Numbered from the stretch's first letter, positions 44,377 through 53,782 are shown. The stretch: DNA of 64,000 nucleotides from Runella aurantiaca (GCF_003339505.1 NZ_QPIW01000015.1:62001-126000), one strand, 5' to 3'. A program made the numbers and translations. The notes: generated from the letters alone by a model not told the origin.

Positions 44377-46458
44377 CTATTTCAGCTTTCGTAAATAATA
44401 ATCTTCTCCTTTCACAATCATCCCCTTCATTGTCGTATCTGTTCCTAATCTAATATCTGTTGGAAGAGGCCTAAAAAGGGCAATGGTATCGCTTTTGGCA
44501 TACATCAAATAGTCAGTTCCCGGCGGAATGGGCCGCAGAGGTTGTTCAAAAGGGCGAATTGGAATCAATCGTCGGGTAAGGTGTTTTCCGTAGAGCGGGT
44601 ACTCAAAATCATCATTGATGGTTCCTAAGGCCACCGTGGCGGAGTCGGGCACCAACTCATCAAATTTCAAGTAAGCCTGCGTAATATCGGGCCGCGCAAA
44701 CGTCATCATCGGAATACGCTCCGTTTTAAAGGCAGACTTTTTACCCAACGCATCAAAAGGCAAACAGCGGAAATTGAGAAATACCGCCAATAGCGCCGAA
44801 ATACAGGCGACAACGGTCACGACACCCACGTATGTTTTCAACGCTACCGAATACCCTGATTTTTCGAGGCTGTATTTATGGGTAAAGAGTAATGTTAAAA
44901 ATAATACCCCAAAAACGCCCGTTTCCTGAAAATAACGCCCTTTCCAAGGGTCGTAGGGGGCAGAATAAGACAATGCCGCAAAATGAAGCAATAACGCAAC
45001 GGCCAAAAACCAGTGCGACGGCGAACGGAGGATGCCAAACAACGCCAAAAACAACAAGGGAAACACCAAGGCAAAACCGAAGATTCCCCAATACGGGTTG
45101 CCATTAAAAAACTCAAACCGGCGTTCAAAAGAAAAAGGAACAATCGAAAACTCCGTCGTTTCGTCCAGCCGCATCCGCAGCTTATCTTCTAACCAAACCA
45201 GCGGAATACGCATCCCACGATTAATATCCTGCCCTATTTTCACATTACGCAGCCCGTCCAGATTGACAAAATCATAGGCATATCTGACCACATTGCGCGA
45301 GCCTTGCTCAAACAGGTTTCGGTAGCCTCCATTGGAGGTGGCTCGTTCGATAGACTGGTGTTTGAGTGAAGTTGGTGGCCCGATGGGATGTCCGAATACC
45401 TGTATATTTTTAACGTAACCCGTTGGCAATGTCCACAGGCAGAAGCAAACAACAATTGCAATTCCCAGTTTAAAAATAGCGGTCCAATTGATACCTAATA
45501 TTACATTTTCTTTCTTTTGACCTTTTCCCTTTTGCAAAAACACCGTATAAATCATCACTACAAAAACCGATGGCAGAAGTAGCGTAAACGTTACTTTATG
45601 ACCATAAACGATTCCAAAACTCAACGCCGCCAGATACAAATAGCGGTTTTCGTAGGTTACTCGGTACGTAAACAAAAAATAAAGCAAGCAACTCAAATAA
45701 GCCGCTAGTACAATGTCGGTTTCGGTTGTAACAGCCTGCATCAAAAAATCCAAAAACAATGCAAATGCTAAAGCACAGAAAAAACTTGCATTAAGACGGT
45801 TTTTGGTGATTCGCTGGGCAATCCCAAAAACAGCGACGAGGGTAATCCAGTACGAAAGATGATGGATAAGTTTAAAGGCATTTTCAAATTTCCCCGTAAT
45901 CAAATACGAATAAATCTGAATGGTACACACGCTTTTGGGATAGGTATCAATGTTCCAATTGGTACCTCCAAAATGCGCCATGGTACCGCGTTGAATGTAC
46001 TGAATGACCCGATTCAAGTGGCCTGTCATGCTATCCCATTCATTAGGAACCGTGAAAAGCACTAAAAGTAAATTCGTAATCCCGATAATGGCTACCGAAA
46101 GAATCATGATTCCAAACAGGAATCTCAAATATACAGTCCCACTGACATACCAACGCTGGGCGGCGTGCCAACGACTTATTACCATTTTAAGGGGTGAAAA
46201 AGCCGTTGTTTGAGGGGTTATTTTGCTAAAAACAAAGCTTAGAATTGTAGGAGGAATAAAAACCGCAATCGCCCACGCCCATGTACTACCTGTCAGGTCT
46301 AGCGCCGAGAGGCAATATCCCGTAATAATAATGCTGCCTGCAAAAAGGAGAAATGACGTAATCAACCATTCTATCAAAGACGGACGACAAATACCGGCAG
46401 ACGTGCGTCCGATGTATCCTAAAAAAACACCGAAACTTAGTAAGCTAATCAGCACCAT
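44377..46458 (-). CDS. Polytopic membrane protein, GT-C-like
   Basis: A 693-residue protein with about 12-13 helices. The loop after helix 4 (VPNEWDSMTGHLNRVIQYIQRG) holds an Asp/Glu pair of the GT-C type. A second loop, GGTNWNIDTYPKSVC, follows. The soluble C-terminal region (about 570-693) contains short beta strands. It does not look like Wzx or Wzy: its size and loop pattern match hypothetical GT-C proteins of Bacteroidota polysaccharide loci. Its stop and the start of the DegT gene are separated by only 2 bp, so the two are cotranscribed. Confidence 0.65.
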   Translation of the reverse strand: MVLISLLSFGVFLGYIGRTSAGICRPSLIEWLITSFLLFAGSIIITGYCLSALDLTGSTWAWAIAVFIPPTILSFVFSKITPQTTAFSPLKMVISRWHAAQRWYVSGTVYLRFLFGIMILSVAIIGITNLLLVLFTVPNEWDSMTGHLNRVIQYIQRGTMAHFGGTNWNIDTYPKSVCTIQIYSYLITGKFENAFKLIHHLSYWITLVAVFGIAQRITKNRLNASFFCALAFALFLDFLMQAVTTETDIVLAAYLSCLLYFLFTYRVTYENRYLYLAALSFGIVYGHKVTFTLLLPSVFVVMIYTVFLQKGKGQKKENVILGINWTAIFKLGIAIVVCFCLWTLPTGYVKNIQVFGHPIGPPTSLKHQSIERATSNGGYRNLFEQGSRNVVRYAYDFVNLDGLRNVKIGQDINRGMRIPLVWLEDKLRMRLDETTEFSIVPFSFERRFEFFNGNPYWGIFGFALVFPLLFLALFGILRSPSHWFLAVALLLHFAALSYSAPYDPWKGRYFQETGVFGVLFLTLLFTHKYSLEKSGYSVALKTYVGVVTVVACISALLAVFLNFRCLPFDALGKKSAFKTERIPMMTFARPDITQAYLKFDELVPDSATVALGTINDDFEYPLYGKHLTRRLIPIRPFEQPLRPIPPGTDYLMYAKSDTIALFRPLPTDIRLGTDTTMKGMIVKGEDYYLRKLK

Positions 46459-46460
46459 AC

Positions 46461-47534
46461 TTACAGAATTTGGTTAATCAATTCCGAAATGCGCCTTACG
46501 TCTTCGTGGGGCAGTTCGGCGTGCAGAGGTAAACAAAGCACCCGTAAAGAAATATCTTCAGAAACAGGGCAGGATTCCGCATCCTTCAAAAAGGGCAATT
46601 TATTGAGAGAAGGATAAAAATAACGACGCGGAGTAATTTCGTTTTTGACCAGAAAATCACGCACTTCCAACGTTTTATTTTCTGATTCAAAAACAACGGG
46701 ATAGTAGGCATAATTACGCCCTAGTCCTTCTACCCATTGAGGAGCCTCAAGGTGATTCCAATCAAGTAGCTCAGTATATAAATCACAAACTGCTTTACGA
46801 GCGGCAATCAACTGCGGCACAAGCGGCAAGTTGCAAAGCCCCATAGCGGCATGAACTTCGGAGTTTTTACCGTTGATTCCGACAAAATAATAATCATCAC
46901 CCCGATGGCCGAAAGCCCGCAATAGGTGTAATTTATCGTGCCATTTGGCATCATTTGCAATAATAGCCCCCCCCTCTACCGTATGAAAAAGCTTGGTAGC
47001 GTGGAAACTGCACGTAGAAAAATCGCCGTAAGAAAGCAAAGAACGCCCGTTTAAGGTTGCGCCAAATGCATGAGCACCGTCATAGATAACAATGAGGTTG
47101 TGCTTCTTTGCAATTTTTTCAATCGCTTCTACATCACAGGCATTACCATAGACGTGAGTCGCCAGAATCGCCCGCGTGCGTTCGGTAATGGCGGCTTCTA
47201 TCAGGTCGGGGTTAATACAATAGGTCTGGGAATCAATATCGACAAATACAGGCGTAGAGTTTTCCCACAATATCACATTGGTGGTGGCAACGTATGAAAA
47301 AGGCGTTGTAATAATTTCTCCAGGCTCATCCAATAGTTTAAGCGCCATTTGAAGCACAATCGTCCCATTGCCACAAAAATACAGATGGTCTACATTCAAG
47401 TATTCTTTAAGCCCCTGTTCCAATTCCTGCGCCAAAGGCCCATTGTTGGTAAGCAGGGCCTTGTCCCAGATTTTTCTTAAATAAGAAACATATTGATCAA
47501 AATCGGGAAGGTATGTTTTAGTAACGTTAATCAT
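46461..47534 (-). CDS. DegT/DnrJ/EryC1 family sugar aminotransferase
   Basis: A 357-residue PLP enzyme, fold type I. The Schiff-base lysine is Lys181 in STCSFHATKLFHTVEGG; the cofactor-binding Asp152 and the loop residues Ala154-His155 are in YDGAHAFGA. NGPLAQELE and the final PLHAELPHEDVRRI are also typical. Such enzymes transaminate nucleotide-linked keto-deoxysugars (for example dTDP-4-keto or 3-keto hexoses). No dehydratase for the substrate is in this window, so the nucleotide sugar is made elsewhere. It lies between the Wzt gene (21 bp) and the polytopic GT-C-like gene. Confidence 0.93.
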   Translation of the reverse strand: MINVTKTYLPDFDQYVSYLRKIWDKALLTNNGPLAQELEQGLKEYLNVDHLYFCGNGTIVLQMALKLLDEPGEIITTPFSYVATTNVILWENSTPVFVDIDSQTYCINPDLIEAAITERTRAILATHVYGNACDVEAIEKIAKKHNLIVIYDGAHAFGATLNGRSLLSYGDFSTCSFHATKLFHTVEGGAIIANDAKWHDKLHLLRAFGHRGDDYYFVGINGKNSEVHAAMGLCNLPLVPQLIAARKAVCDLYTELLDWNHLEAPQWVEGLGRNYAYYPVVFESENKTLEVRDFLVKNEITPRRYFYPSLNKLPFLKDAESCPVSEDISLRVLCLPLHAELPHEDVRRISELINQIL

Positions 47535-47555
47535 TCGCTTCGGCGAGCCGACCGT

Positions 47556-48806
47556 TTAGACCAGTACTTCTGACTGAGAAATTTGAAAATTTAATTGAGG
47601 GCGCACATACCCGGGCCATTTGCCGTACCAAGTAACACCCTCCCGGTGGTCTTCCACCTCAAAGGCCAGTGCATCGGGCAACTGAAATAATACAGTAGAT
47701 GTATCTTTTACGACCATGATTGAAATCACGTACGAGCCGTCATTCAGGAAATTGCCCGGAATCTCCAGCGTAGCAGCCACCAATCCTTTTTCAAAAGATT
47801 GGGAGGTAGTTCCTACGTTAAAGATACACTCTCCCGTAAAAGCATATAAGTGCAGACTTAAATTTAAATCGGCACGCTCGGCCATGTTCCAAAATTCAAT
47901 GTGAACACGGGCGGGGGTTGTTACATCTATGTAATGTTTACCTCCCTGATACTCAGGGTCAATACGAACTGTCCTAAAGCGCACTTCGTCGCTACCAGGG
48001 GCTTCTTCGGGAGTTTCCCAGAAATGCTCCAAGTTCGTTTTGGCCACATGGCTAAGGTAATTATTGACGACGTGCGTGGTATCTCCTTGCATTTTTAGGC
48101 GCCCGTGTTCAAAATAGAAAGCACGATTGCAAAGAGATTGCACAGCGGCAAGGTTATGACTTACGAATAAAATCGTACGGCCGCTTTCAGATACATCGCG
48201 CATTTTGCCGAGACATTTCTTCTGAAAATCGGCATCGCCTACCGCAAGCACTTCATCGATTATGAGGATTTCAGGACTAAGATGAGCCGATATAGCAAAG
48301 CCTAGTCGTACATACATCCCTGAAGAATAGCGTTTTACGGGAGTGTCCAAAAACTTCTCAACCCCTGCAAACTCCACAATACTCTCGAACGCACTCTTGA
48401 TTTCGTGGCGTTTCATACCGAGAATCGCTCCATTGAGAAAGATATTTTCCCGCCCCGTCAATTCAGGGTGAAAACCCGTCCCGACTTCGAGCAAACTCGC
48501 CACACGTCCTTTTATTGTTACTTTTCCGCCCGTAGGCTCAGTGATTTTACTGAGGATTTTCAACAAAGTAGATTTACCCGCGCCATTATGGCCGATAATC
48601 CCTACCCTGTCGCCTTGGTCAACGGCAAAATTCACATCCCGAAGTGCCCAAAACTCTTCCTTTTCTACCTCATCCTGTTCGCCTTTACCAAAAAAATGCT
48701 TGAATTTCTCCGAAAAAGTATCGCGTAAGGTCGAACTTTTACGCATCGCTTTTTGGTGATCGATGATGTATTTTTTGCTTATATCTTCTGCTACAATTAC
48801 CTGCAT
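47556..48806 (-). CDS. wzt: Polysaccharide ABC exporter ATPase with Wzt-type C-terminal domain
   Basis: A 416-residue protein. ATPase domain: Walker A GHNGAGKST (72-80), signature YSSGMYVRLGFA near 161, Walker B LIIDEVLAVGD near 184, and the switch His in FVSHN. The C-terminal ~150 residues (about 260-416) form the beta-sandwich Wzt carbohydrate-binding domain, which recognises a modified non-reducing end of the polymer before export. I chose the ATG at 48806 over a TTG four codons upstream. With the Wzm gene just upstream it forms an ABC-dependent exporter. The substrate is the product of this locus. Confidence 0.93.
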   Translation of the reverse strand: MQVIVAEDISKKYIIDHQKAMRKSSTLRDTFSEKFKHFFGKGEQDEVEKEEFWALRDVNFAVDQGDRVGIIGHNGAGKSTLLKILSKITEPTGGKVTIKGRVASLLEVGTGFHPELTGRENIFLNGAILGMKRHEIKSAFESIVEFAGVEKFLDTPVKRYSSGMYVRLGFAISAHLSPEILIIDEVLAVGDADFQKKCLGKMRDVSESGRTILFVSHNLAAVQSLCNRAFYFEHGRLKMQGDTTHVVNNYLSHVAKTNLEHFWETPEEAPGSDEVRFRTVRIDPEYQGGKHYIDVTTPARVHIEFWNMAERADLNLSLHLYAFTGECIFNVGTTSQSFEKGLVAATLEIPGNFLNDGSYVISIMVVKDTSTVLFQLPDALAFEVEDHREGVTWYGKWPGYVRPQLNFQISQSEVLV

Positions 48807-48841
48807 TGAGCGCCCCAAAGTTTATATAGGTTCAAAAGTAA

Positions 48842-49684
48842 TCAAATGTAGTCAACAAATGAATTTTCTTCCTTACGAAAATAGTAAATGGAAATCAGCA
48901 ACATAACCGATATAACACCCACCGTACTGTACAAACTACTCACCTTGAAAAAGGAACCATCCCCTAGCAAAGACCACTTAAATCCGTTGATAATACTCAC
49001 CATCGGGTTGAGATAATACAAATCGTACCACCAAGCATCTTGGCTGGCTTCTACTAATGAAGCGCTGTAAGCAATCGGACAGGCATAGAATCCAATCTGC
49101 ACTAGGAAAGGAATGAGTTGGGCAATATCACGGAAGCGAACATTCAATACGGAGAAAAACAATCCAAATGATAAAGATGTCAACAAAGCCAACAATACAA
49201 ACAACGGAAGGAAAATAATCTCCAAACCAGGCAAATGGTTTTTCCAGAGGGCAATGATGAAGTATAAACCCAGCGATACGGCAAAGTCTATAAATCCAAC
49301 CAAAACCGAACTTAACGGCATAATCAGTCGGGGAAAATATGTTTTGGTTACCAAATTGGAGTTCAGCAAAATACTGTGGCTGATTTGGGTAAACGTATTG
49401 GCAAAAAACGTCCAAATCGTAATACCCGCCAATACCATCAAGGGATAAGGGACACCCGCGTCTCCCTCAAATTTACCCACCATTTCAAAAACAAAAACCA
49501 TTACCGCCATTGTAGCCAAGGGCCGTAAAACGGCCCAAGCAGCTCCAATAGCGGTTTGTTTGTACCGAACCGACAAATCACGCCGGGCAAGAATCCACAG
49601 CAATTCTCGGTTTTTCCACAAATCTTTCCAATAGTTTTTGGCGCCGTGACCAGCCTCAATCACTACTTCATTTAAATATGCCAT
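48842..49684 (-). CDS. wzm: Polysaccharide ABC exporter permease
   Basis: A 280-residue ABC-2 type permease with six hydrophobic helices. The cytoplasmic N-terminus has the amphipathic LLWILARRDLSVRYKQTAIGAAWAVLRP, the gate-helix signature of TagG/Wzm/KpsM proteins, and the C-terminus is YYFRKEENSFVDYI. It pairs with the Wzt ATPase 35 bp downstream to move a lipid-linked polysaccharide across the inner membrane. It follows the Wzz-like gene by 55 bp in the same transcription direction. Confidence 0.93.
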   Translation of the reverse strand: MAYLNEVVIEAGHGAKNYWKDLWKNRELLWILARRDLSVRYKQTAIGAAWAVLRPLATMAVMVFVFEMVGKFEGDAGVPYPLMVLAGITIWTFFANTFTQISHSILLNSNLVTKTYFPRLIMPLSSVLVGFIDFAVSLGLYFIIALWKNHLPGLEIIFLPLFVLLALLTSLSFGLFFSVLNVRFRDIAQLIPFLVQIGFYACPIAYSASLVEASQDAWWYDLYYLNPMVSIINGFKWSLLGDGSFFKVSSLYSTVGVISVMLLISIYYFRKEENSFVDYI

Positions 49685-49739
49685 CTGTAGTTATTGTACG
49701 AATTAAGAGTTAGCTTCCATAAAATCAGGAAAAACTAAC

Positions 49740-50822
49740 TCACTTTTTCTTCATGTCTTTCAGTGCTTCCGAATACGTTTGCTTGGCTAATACAAAAATG
49801 ACAGCAACAATGAAGCCAAGAATTGCCCCAAATTTAGTATTCTCCCGGGTAAAAAGCTTTGTTTCTAGCGGCAAAACCACCGGCTCAATAATCGTAAACA
49901 AAGGAGACTCTTTCACGATTGACATTTGGAGACTCTCCAGACTTCTCGAAGCTTCCAAATACAATGCTGTAACAAACGAAGTACTTCGGGTGAGTCTCCC
50001 TTCGGCTACTTTAGCCGTAGGAGCCACGGCTTCTACATTGATAACAGTCGTTTTGGCAAGTTGGCTTTCGGTTCGGTTGAGTACTCGTCCCAACGAGTCT
50101 ACCCGAGCTCTCATTATTCCCATCATTTCCCGGGATTTCCGGGTCTGGGTTTCTTGGTATACCCTTTCTACCGTTGAAAGCAAAAGTTCAATAAATACTT
50201 TGGATACACCTTCATTTTCCATAGAAACCGTTAGCTCATAAAATGCCGTTTTTATATTTGGCTGCCCGATCGTAATCTCACGATCCCGAATTTTGTACAG
50301 TACACCATCAAATACTTGTCTTTCCAGCCTTGACATAGAGTCACGCTTGGTGTGCTGAATACGTACAGGCAACCACTCTTTCAAGAAATCACCCCAATCA
50401 TCTTGACGGATAAAAGTAGAGTCAAGATAATAATTGACAAAGAGCTCTTTTTTACCGTTACTCAGTGTTATGGGAGTTAATAAAGCCCTTTCCAACACAG
50501 GGCGAGTTTTGATGACATAGAAAAGATTTTCTCCTGTAAACAAGCCTGCGTCACCACGCCCTCCTCCCATGCCACCGAGCAAACTCCCTAAGCCTCCTAA
50601 ATCTTGGGTAGCTCCCGAGCCAGTAACGTTAAAGATGATTTCGGAGACATATTGTACTCTTTTGTTTTTCTCAGAGTCGACATAATAACCTATTGCGGTA
50701 CCAACTCCGACCAAAATCAGGATAAGCCACCAGTTTTTCAGAATTAAATCTTTGGCCTGAATTATTTTCTGAAATATAAGCTTCGGACTAAGTGTTACTT
50801 GTTCTTGTTGTTGTTGTTCCAT
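49740..50822 (-). CDS. Wzz-like polysaccharide co-polymerase, kinase-less
   Basis: A 360-residue Wzz/GumC-type protein. TM1 lies at about 30-50 (WWLILILVGVGTAIGYYV), followed by a periplasmic region with a helical segment (about 200-270, including SREMMGIMRARVDSLGRVL), and TM2 near 330-350 preceded by the Pro-containing stretch SPLFTIIEPVVLPLE. No tyrosine-kinase (Walker) domain follows, so it is the PCP-1/kinase-less kind. An unusual LGGLGSLLGGMGGGRGD Gly-rich loop occurs at about 76-92. It lies between the SLBB export gene (42 bp) and the Wzm gene. It likely controls chain length or links the inner and outer membrane parts. Confidence 0.88.
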   Translation of the reverse strand: MEQQQQEQVTLSPKLIFQKIIQAKDLILKNWWLILILVGVGTAIGYYVDSEKNKRVQYVSEIIFNVTGSGATQDLGGLGSLLGGMGGGRGDAGLFTGENLFYVIKTRPVLERALLTPITLSNGKKELFVNYYLDSTFIRQDDWGDFLKEWLPVRIQHTKRDSMSRLERQVFDGVLYKIRDREITIGQPNIKTAFYELTVSMENEGVSKVFIELLLSTVERVYQETQTRKSREMMGIMRARVDSLGRVLNRTESQLAKTTVINVEAVAPTAKVAEGRLTRSTSFVTALYLEASRSLESLQMSIVKESPLFTIIEPVVLPLETKLFTRENTKFGAILGFIVAVIFVLAKQTYSEALKDMKKK

Positions 50823-50864
50823 GATGCTTTTAAGCCTGAATAGCTTCTATTTTTTACATCTTAT

Positions 50865-53348
50865 TTATTGATTACCCAAAAATCTAAAAGCTATTACTGT
50901 CGTAATTAAGGTCATTAATGTTGAAGATATACCAATAACCGATTGAATAGCACGTTGCGCTTCAACCAAATCAGACTGAGTTCTTTGTGGAACATGTATC
51001 TCTGAGCCTGGTTCAACTTTAGGGTAAATATTAAAGAAAAGGAATTTACGCGTTCTGTCAACAGAGCCATTCGGGTAAATCACGTATGACTTTCTTTTTA
51101 AGGAAGTACGTGTAAACCCTCCTCCCTGCGATATATAGTCCATAAATGAACTGCCATTCCGAAACTTAACGGTGGTAGGAAATAATAGTTCTCCTTGAAG
51201 GCGTACAGTTTCCAATCGCTTTGGAATGTCTATTATATCACCGTCTTGTAAGATAATATCTTCCCGGCCGCCAGGGTTTTGCAAAATTCGTCTCAAATCA
51301 ATACCAATGGCTTCTTCCTTGTTTTTATCAATTTCGCCGCCTACAAATTGGCCTTTCTTTGCATCATCCGAAATCTCCGCCACGGCCTTATTGCGTTGTT
51401 CTAATTCTTCATCTGTCAGGGTTACTTTCCGTAACAGCGTAGCTCCGTTCACATACGCTTGAGCGGTTAAGCCACCAGCCCGCACGAGCAAATCCGACAA
51501 TTTTTCATCTTTACTCTTGATACCGTGCATTCCAGGATTTACCACTTCGCCCTGAACCGTAACAAAAGTTTGGGGTTGGTAGTTAGATGCAGCCCTTACC
51601 AAAATCTCGTCATAAGGCTCCAGCATAAAGCGACTGTCGTTTCCGTCAATGGTCAAATCACGGTTTACATCAAAGGTAAAAATATCTGCAATTTGGGCTG
51701 AAGCAGATTGTACATTGACATCCCGACGACGACGCACAACCTCTACCTGCGAATTTGCCGCCGATTCCTTAAACCCGCCCGCTCTGATGATGGCGTCCTC
51801 TAAGCTTAAATTTGCCGTATAAGGCAATCCTACGGCAGGGCCTTGGTTTACTTCTCCTCTAATGTTGATAAAAGCCGCTTCCCGTAATTCAAATTTGGAA
51901 GGAATAATCACTTGGTCTTCCCGTCTTAGAAGTAAGTCATCGGTTTTGCCGTTAATCATATCGGCTAAATTGATAGAAATATTCTCAACCGATAGGTCGT
52001 CTCTGGTACGGATAATATTAACCCGCCCCGTAAATGCCTCTCCTGTTAGCCCTTCCGCACTTTTAATTAATTCAAGCAACGACTTGTTTTGGTCTAACGA
52101 GTACTGACCCGGCCGAAAAACCGCGCCATTAATCACAACCATATTTTCAAAACGAGCCAGCAACATCTCTGCGCTTATTTCATCGCCGTTCTTGGGAATG
52201 TACTTATCAAATTCGCTGATTTTGACGTCAATTATTTTGCGCTCTTTGGTCGTTAATCCCAACACTTTTAAGCGATCCGTATAGGCATTGTCTGAAAATC
52301 CACCAGCATATTCCAATACTTTATTAATGGTTTCAGTGGGAAGCAGTTCATAAATACCGGGGCGTTTTACATTCCCTTTTATTTCAACGCGTTTGTTGTA
52401 AACACCTACCTGAATAACGTCATTGTCCTGAAGGCGAATGTCGCTATTCAACGTACCGTTCATTAATAATTCGTACAAATCAAGGGTGGCGATGGTCTTA
52501 TTTCTGCGAACCACTTGAATCTGACGAAATGAACCCAGCTCATTAGGGCCACCTGTCAAATAAAGGGCATTAAGTGCCGATGACAAAGAAGATACATTAT
52601 ACGTTCCTGGTGTGGCTACCTCGCCCAAAACAGTTACCCGGATAGTCCGGATTCTGCTCAAACGAATTTGAAGAAACGTACTTGCACTGCTATTGCCAGG
52701 AGTCCCCAAGTTGTTGTAATAAGGGGCCAATCGAGTAATCAACTCTTTCTGAGCTTGTTCAATAGTACGGCCACTCAATTGAACCGTTCCGACGGGTTTA
52801 ATGAACGCAAACCCATCCGAGTTTACCACCATTTCAATTTGTGATTGCGAGTACCCATAAATATAGGCCGTCAACTCGTCACCTGGCCCAATGGTATAAT
52901 CGCGAGGGGTGGCAATATTTTCAGAAGGAGCAAAATCTACTTTGGGATTATTAAAAAGCTGCGTACCGAATATTTTACGGCGCAACTTAACCAATTGTGC
53001 CTGCCGATAAGCTTCTTCTGGATCTAATGCTACCGTATCCGCTTTTGTTTTTGTTTCCGTAGGATTCACGGGAGCGTTGGGGTCTTTGGCTTGCTCCGCC
53101 TTTTTAGACATGGCATTGTTGATGGCACTTTGTTGAGCAGCGGTCGGGGTATTGCCAGCATTAGTTGCCGAAGGTTGCCCTTGTGCTGCTGCGGGAGCCC
53201 CCGCTCCTGCCGAACCGCTTGAAGTTGAGCCTGCCCCCGCGGGAGTTTGAGCGTTTATGCTCATAATGGCGAGAACACTTACCAGGCAAACGTTGAAAAT
53301 GGTGCGCCGAGCGCTTGATAGAGATAAACTTCCAAAAAACTTCTTCAT
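50865..53348 (-). CDS. SLBB-domain polysaccharide export protein (Wza-like), large
   Basis: An 827-residue secreted protein, roughly twice the length of Wza (~380). Signal peptide about 1-34 (VCLVSVLAIMSINAQ), then an Ala/Gln/Gly-rich low-complexity linker. A polysaccharide-export (PES) domain follows (YTIGPGDELTAYIYGYSQSQ, about 152-171) and about six SLBB-like repeats, each with an xGxVxxPGxY motif: TVLGEVATPGTY, EIKGNVKRPGIY, VINGAVFRPGQY, NIRGEVNQGP, TVQGEVVNPGMH, and RLQGELLFP. A C-terminal hydrophobic helix (about 800-820) replaces the Wza alpha-helical barrel segment. The ATG at 53348 is chosen over an upstream TTG. It is the promoter-proximal gene of the locus. Confidence 0.93.
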   Translation of the reverse strand: MKKFFGSLSLSSARRTIFNVCLVSVLAIMSINAQTPAGAGSTSSGSAGAGAPAAAQGQPSATNAGNTPTAAQQSAINNAMSKKAEQAKDPNAPVNPTETKTKADTVALDPEEAYRQAQLVKLRRKIFGTQLFNNPKVDFAPSENIATPRDYTIGPGDELTAYIYGYSQSQIEMVVNSDGFAFIKPVGTVQLSGRTIEQAQKELITRLAPYYNNLGTPGNSSASTFLQIRLSRIRTIRVTVLGEVATPGTYNVSSLSSALNALYLTGGPNELGSFRQIQVVRRNKTIATLDLYELLMNGTLNSDIRLQDNDVIQVGVYNKRVEIKGNVKRPGIYELLPTETINKVLEYAGGFSDNAYTDRLKVLGLTTKERKIIDVKISEFDKYIPKNGDEISAEMLLARFENMVVINGAVFRPGQYSLDQNKSLLELIKSAEGLTGEAFTGRVNIIRTRDDLSVENISINLADMINGKTDDLLLRREDQVIIPSKFELREAAFINIRGEVNQGPAVGLPYTANLSLEDAIIRAGGFKESAANSQVEVVRRRRDVNVQSASAQIADIFTFDVNRDLTIDGNDSRFMLEPYDEILVRAASNYQPQTFVTVQGEVVNPGMHGIKSKDEKLSDLLVRAGGLTAQAYVNGATLLRKVTLTDEELEQRNKAVAEISDDAKKGQFVGGEIDKNKEEAIGIDLRRILQNPGGREDIILQDGDIIDIPKRLETVRLQGELLFPTTVKFRNGSSFMDYISQGGGFTRTSLKRKSYVIYPNGSVDRTRKFLFFNIYPKVEPGSEIHVPQRTQSDLVEAQRAIQSVIGISSTLMTLITTVIAFRFLGNQ

Positions 53349-53782
53349 GCAAATTATGTTCAAAACAAAATTCTTAGATTCTGATTAACAATATCTTAAC
53401 GTATTCGCTAAGCCGTTCGATATGTAAGAACGAATCCGGCCGACAAAGTAACGTAACTTTTTGTGTTTTTTAAACTTTTTTCTTTTTTACGGCCATTTTC
53501 GCGGCTTATTGTATAATTTTTCCGATATTTTCATTTTCGTAAATGATGTATTTTTCCTTTTTTAGATTATTAACAATCAATGTATTAAGAAATCGAAGTG
53601 GGATATAAAAAGAACTTTGTTTTACAAAGTAAGTTAAACTTCCTTAAACCTTGCAAATTTTTGTCCATAAATATTTTATGAACACCGTTTTTCACATTTT
53701 AAACGTTGTATTTCGTGCATTTAAAATCGTAATTTGTAACCGCAGCGCTTCAGAAGAGCGTCCTTAATCTATAATTAAAGTA
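53349..53782. other. 434-bp gene-free divergent region (polysaccharide locus / parE)
   Basis: AT-rich non-coding DNA between divergent starts. The minus-strand leader of the polysaccharide locus is long. A candidate minus-strand promoter is TTG (complement of 53654-53656), 21-bp spacer, TTACTTTG (53625-53632), which overlaps the third ACTTTG-N5-CAAAGT palindrome and would give a ~270-nt leader. A second TTACTTTG lies at 53444-53451. For parE, a weak candidate is TTG (53705-53707) and TAATTTG (53729-53735). I see no RNA gene or open reading frame. Confidence 0.5.
53614..53630. promoter_or_regulatory. Palindrome ACTTTG-N5-CAAAGT, copy 3
   Basis: Perfect 6-bp arms (53614-53619, 53625-53630), spacer TTTTA. 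It overlaps a candidate -7 element for the polysaccharide locus, so a bound regulator would sit on the promoter. It matches the copies at 32948 and 32975. Confidence 0.55.
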
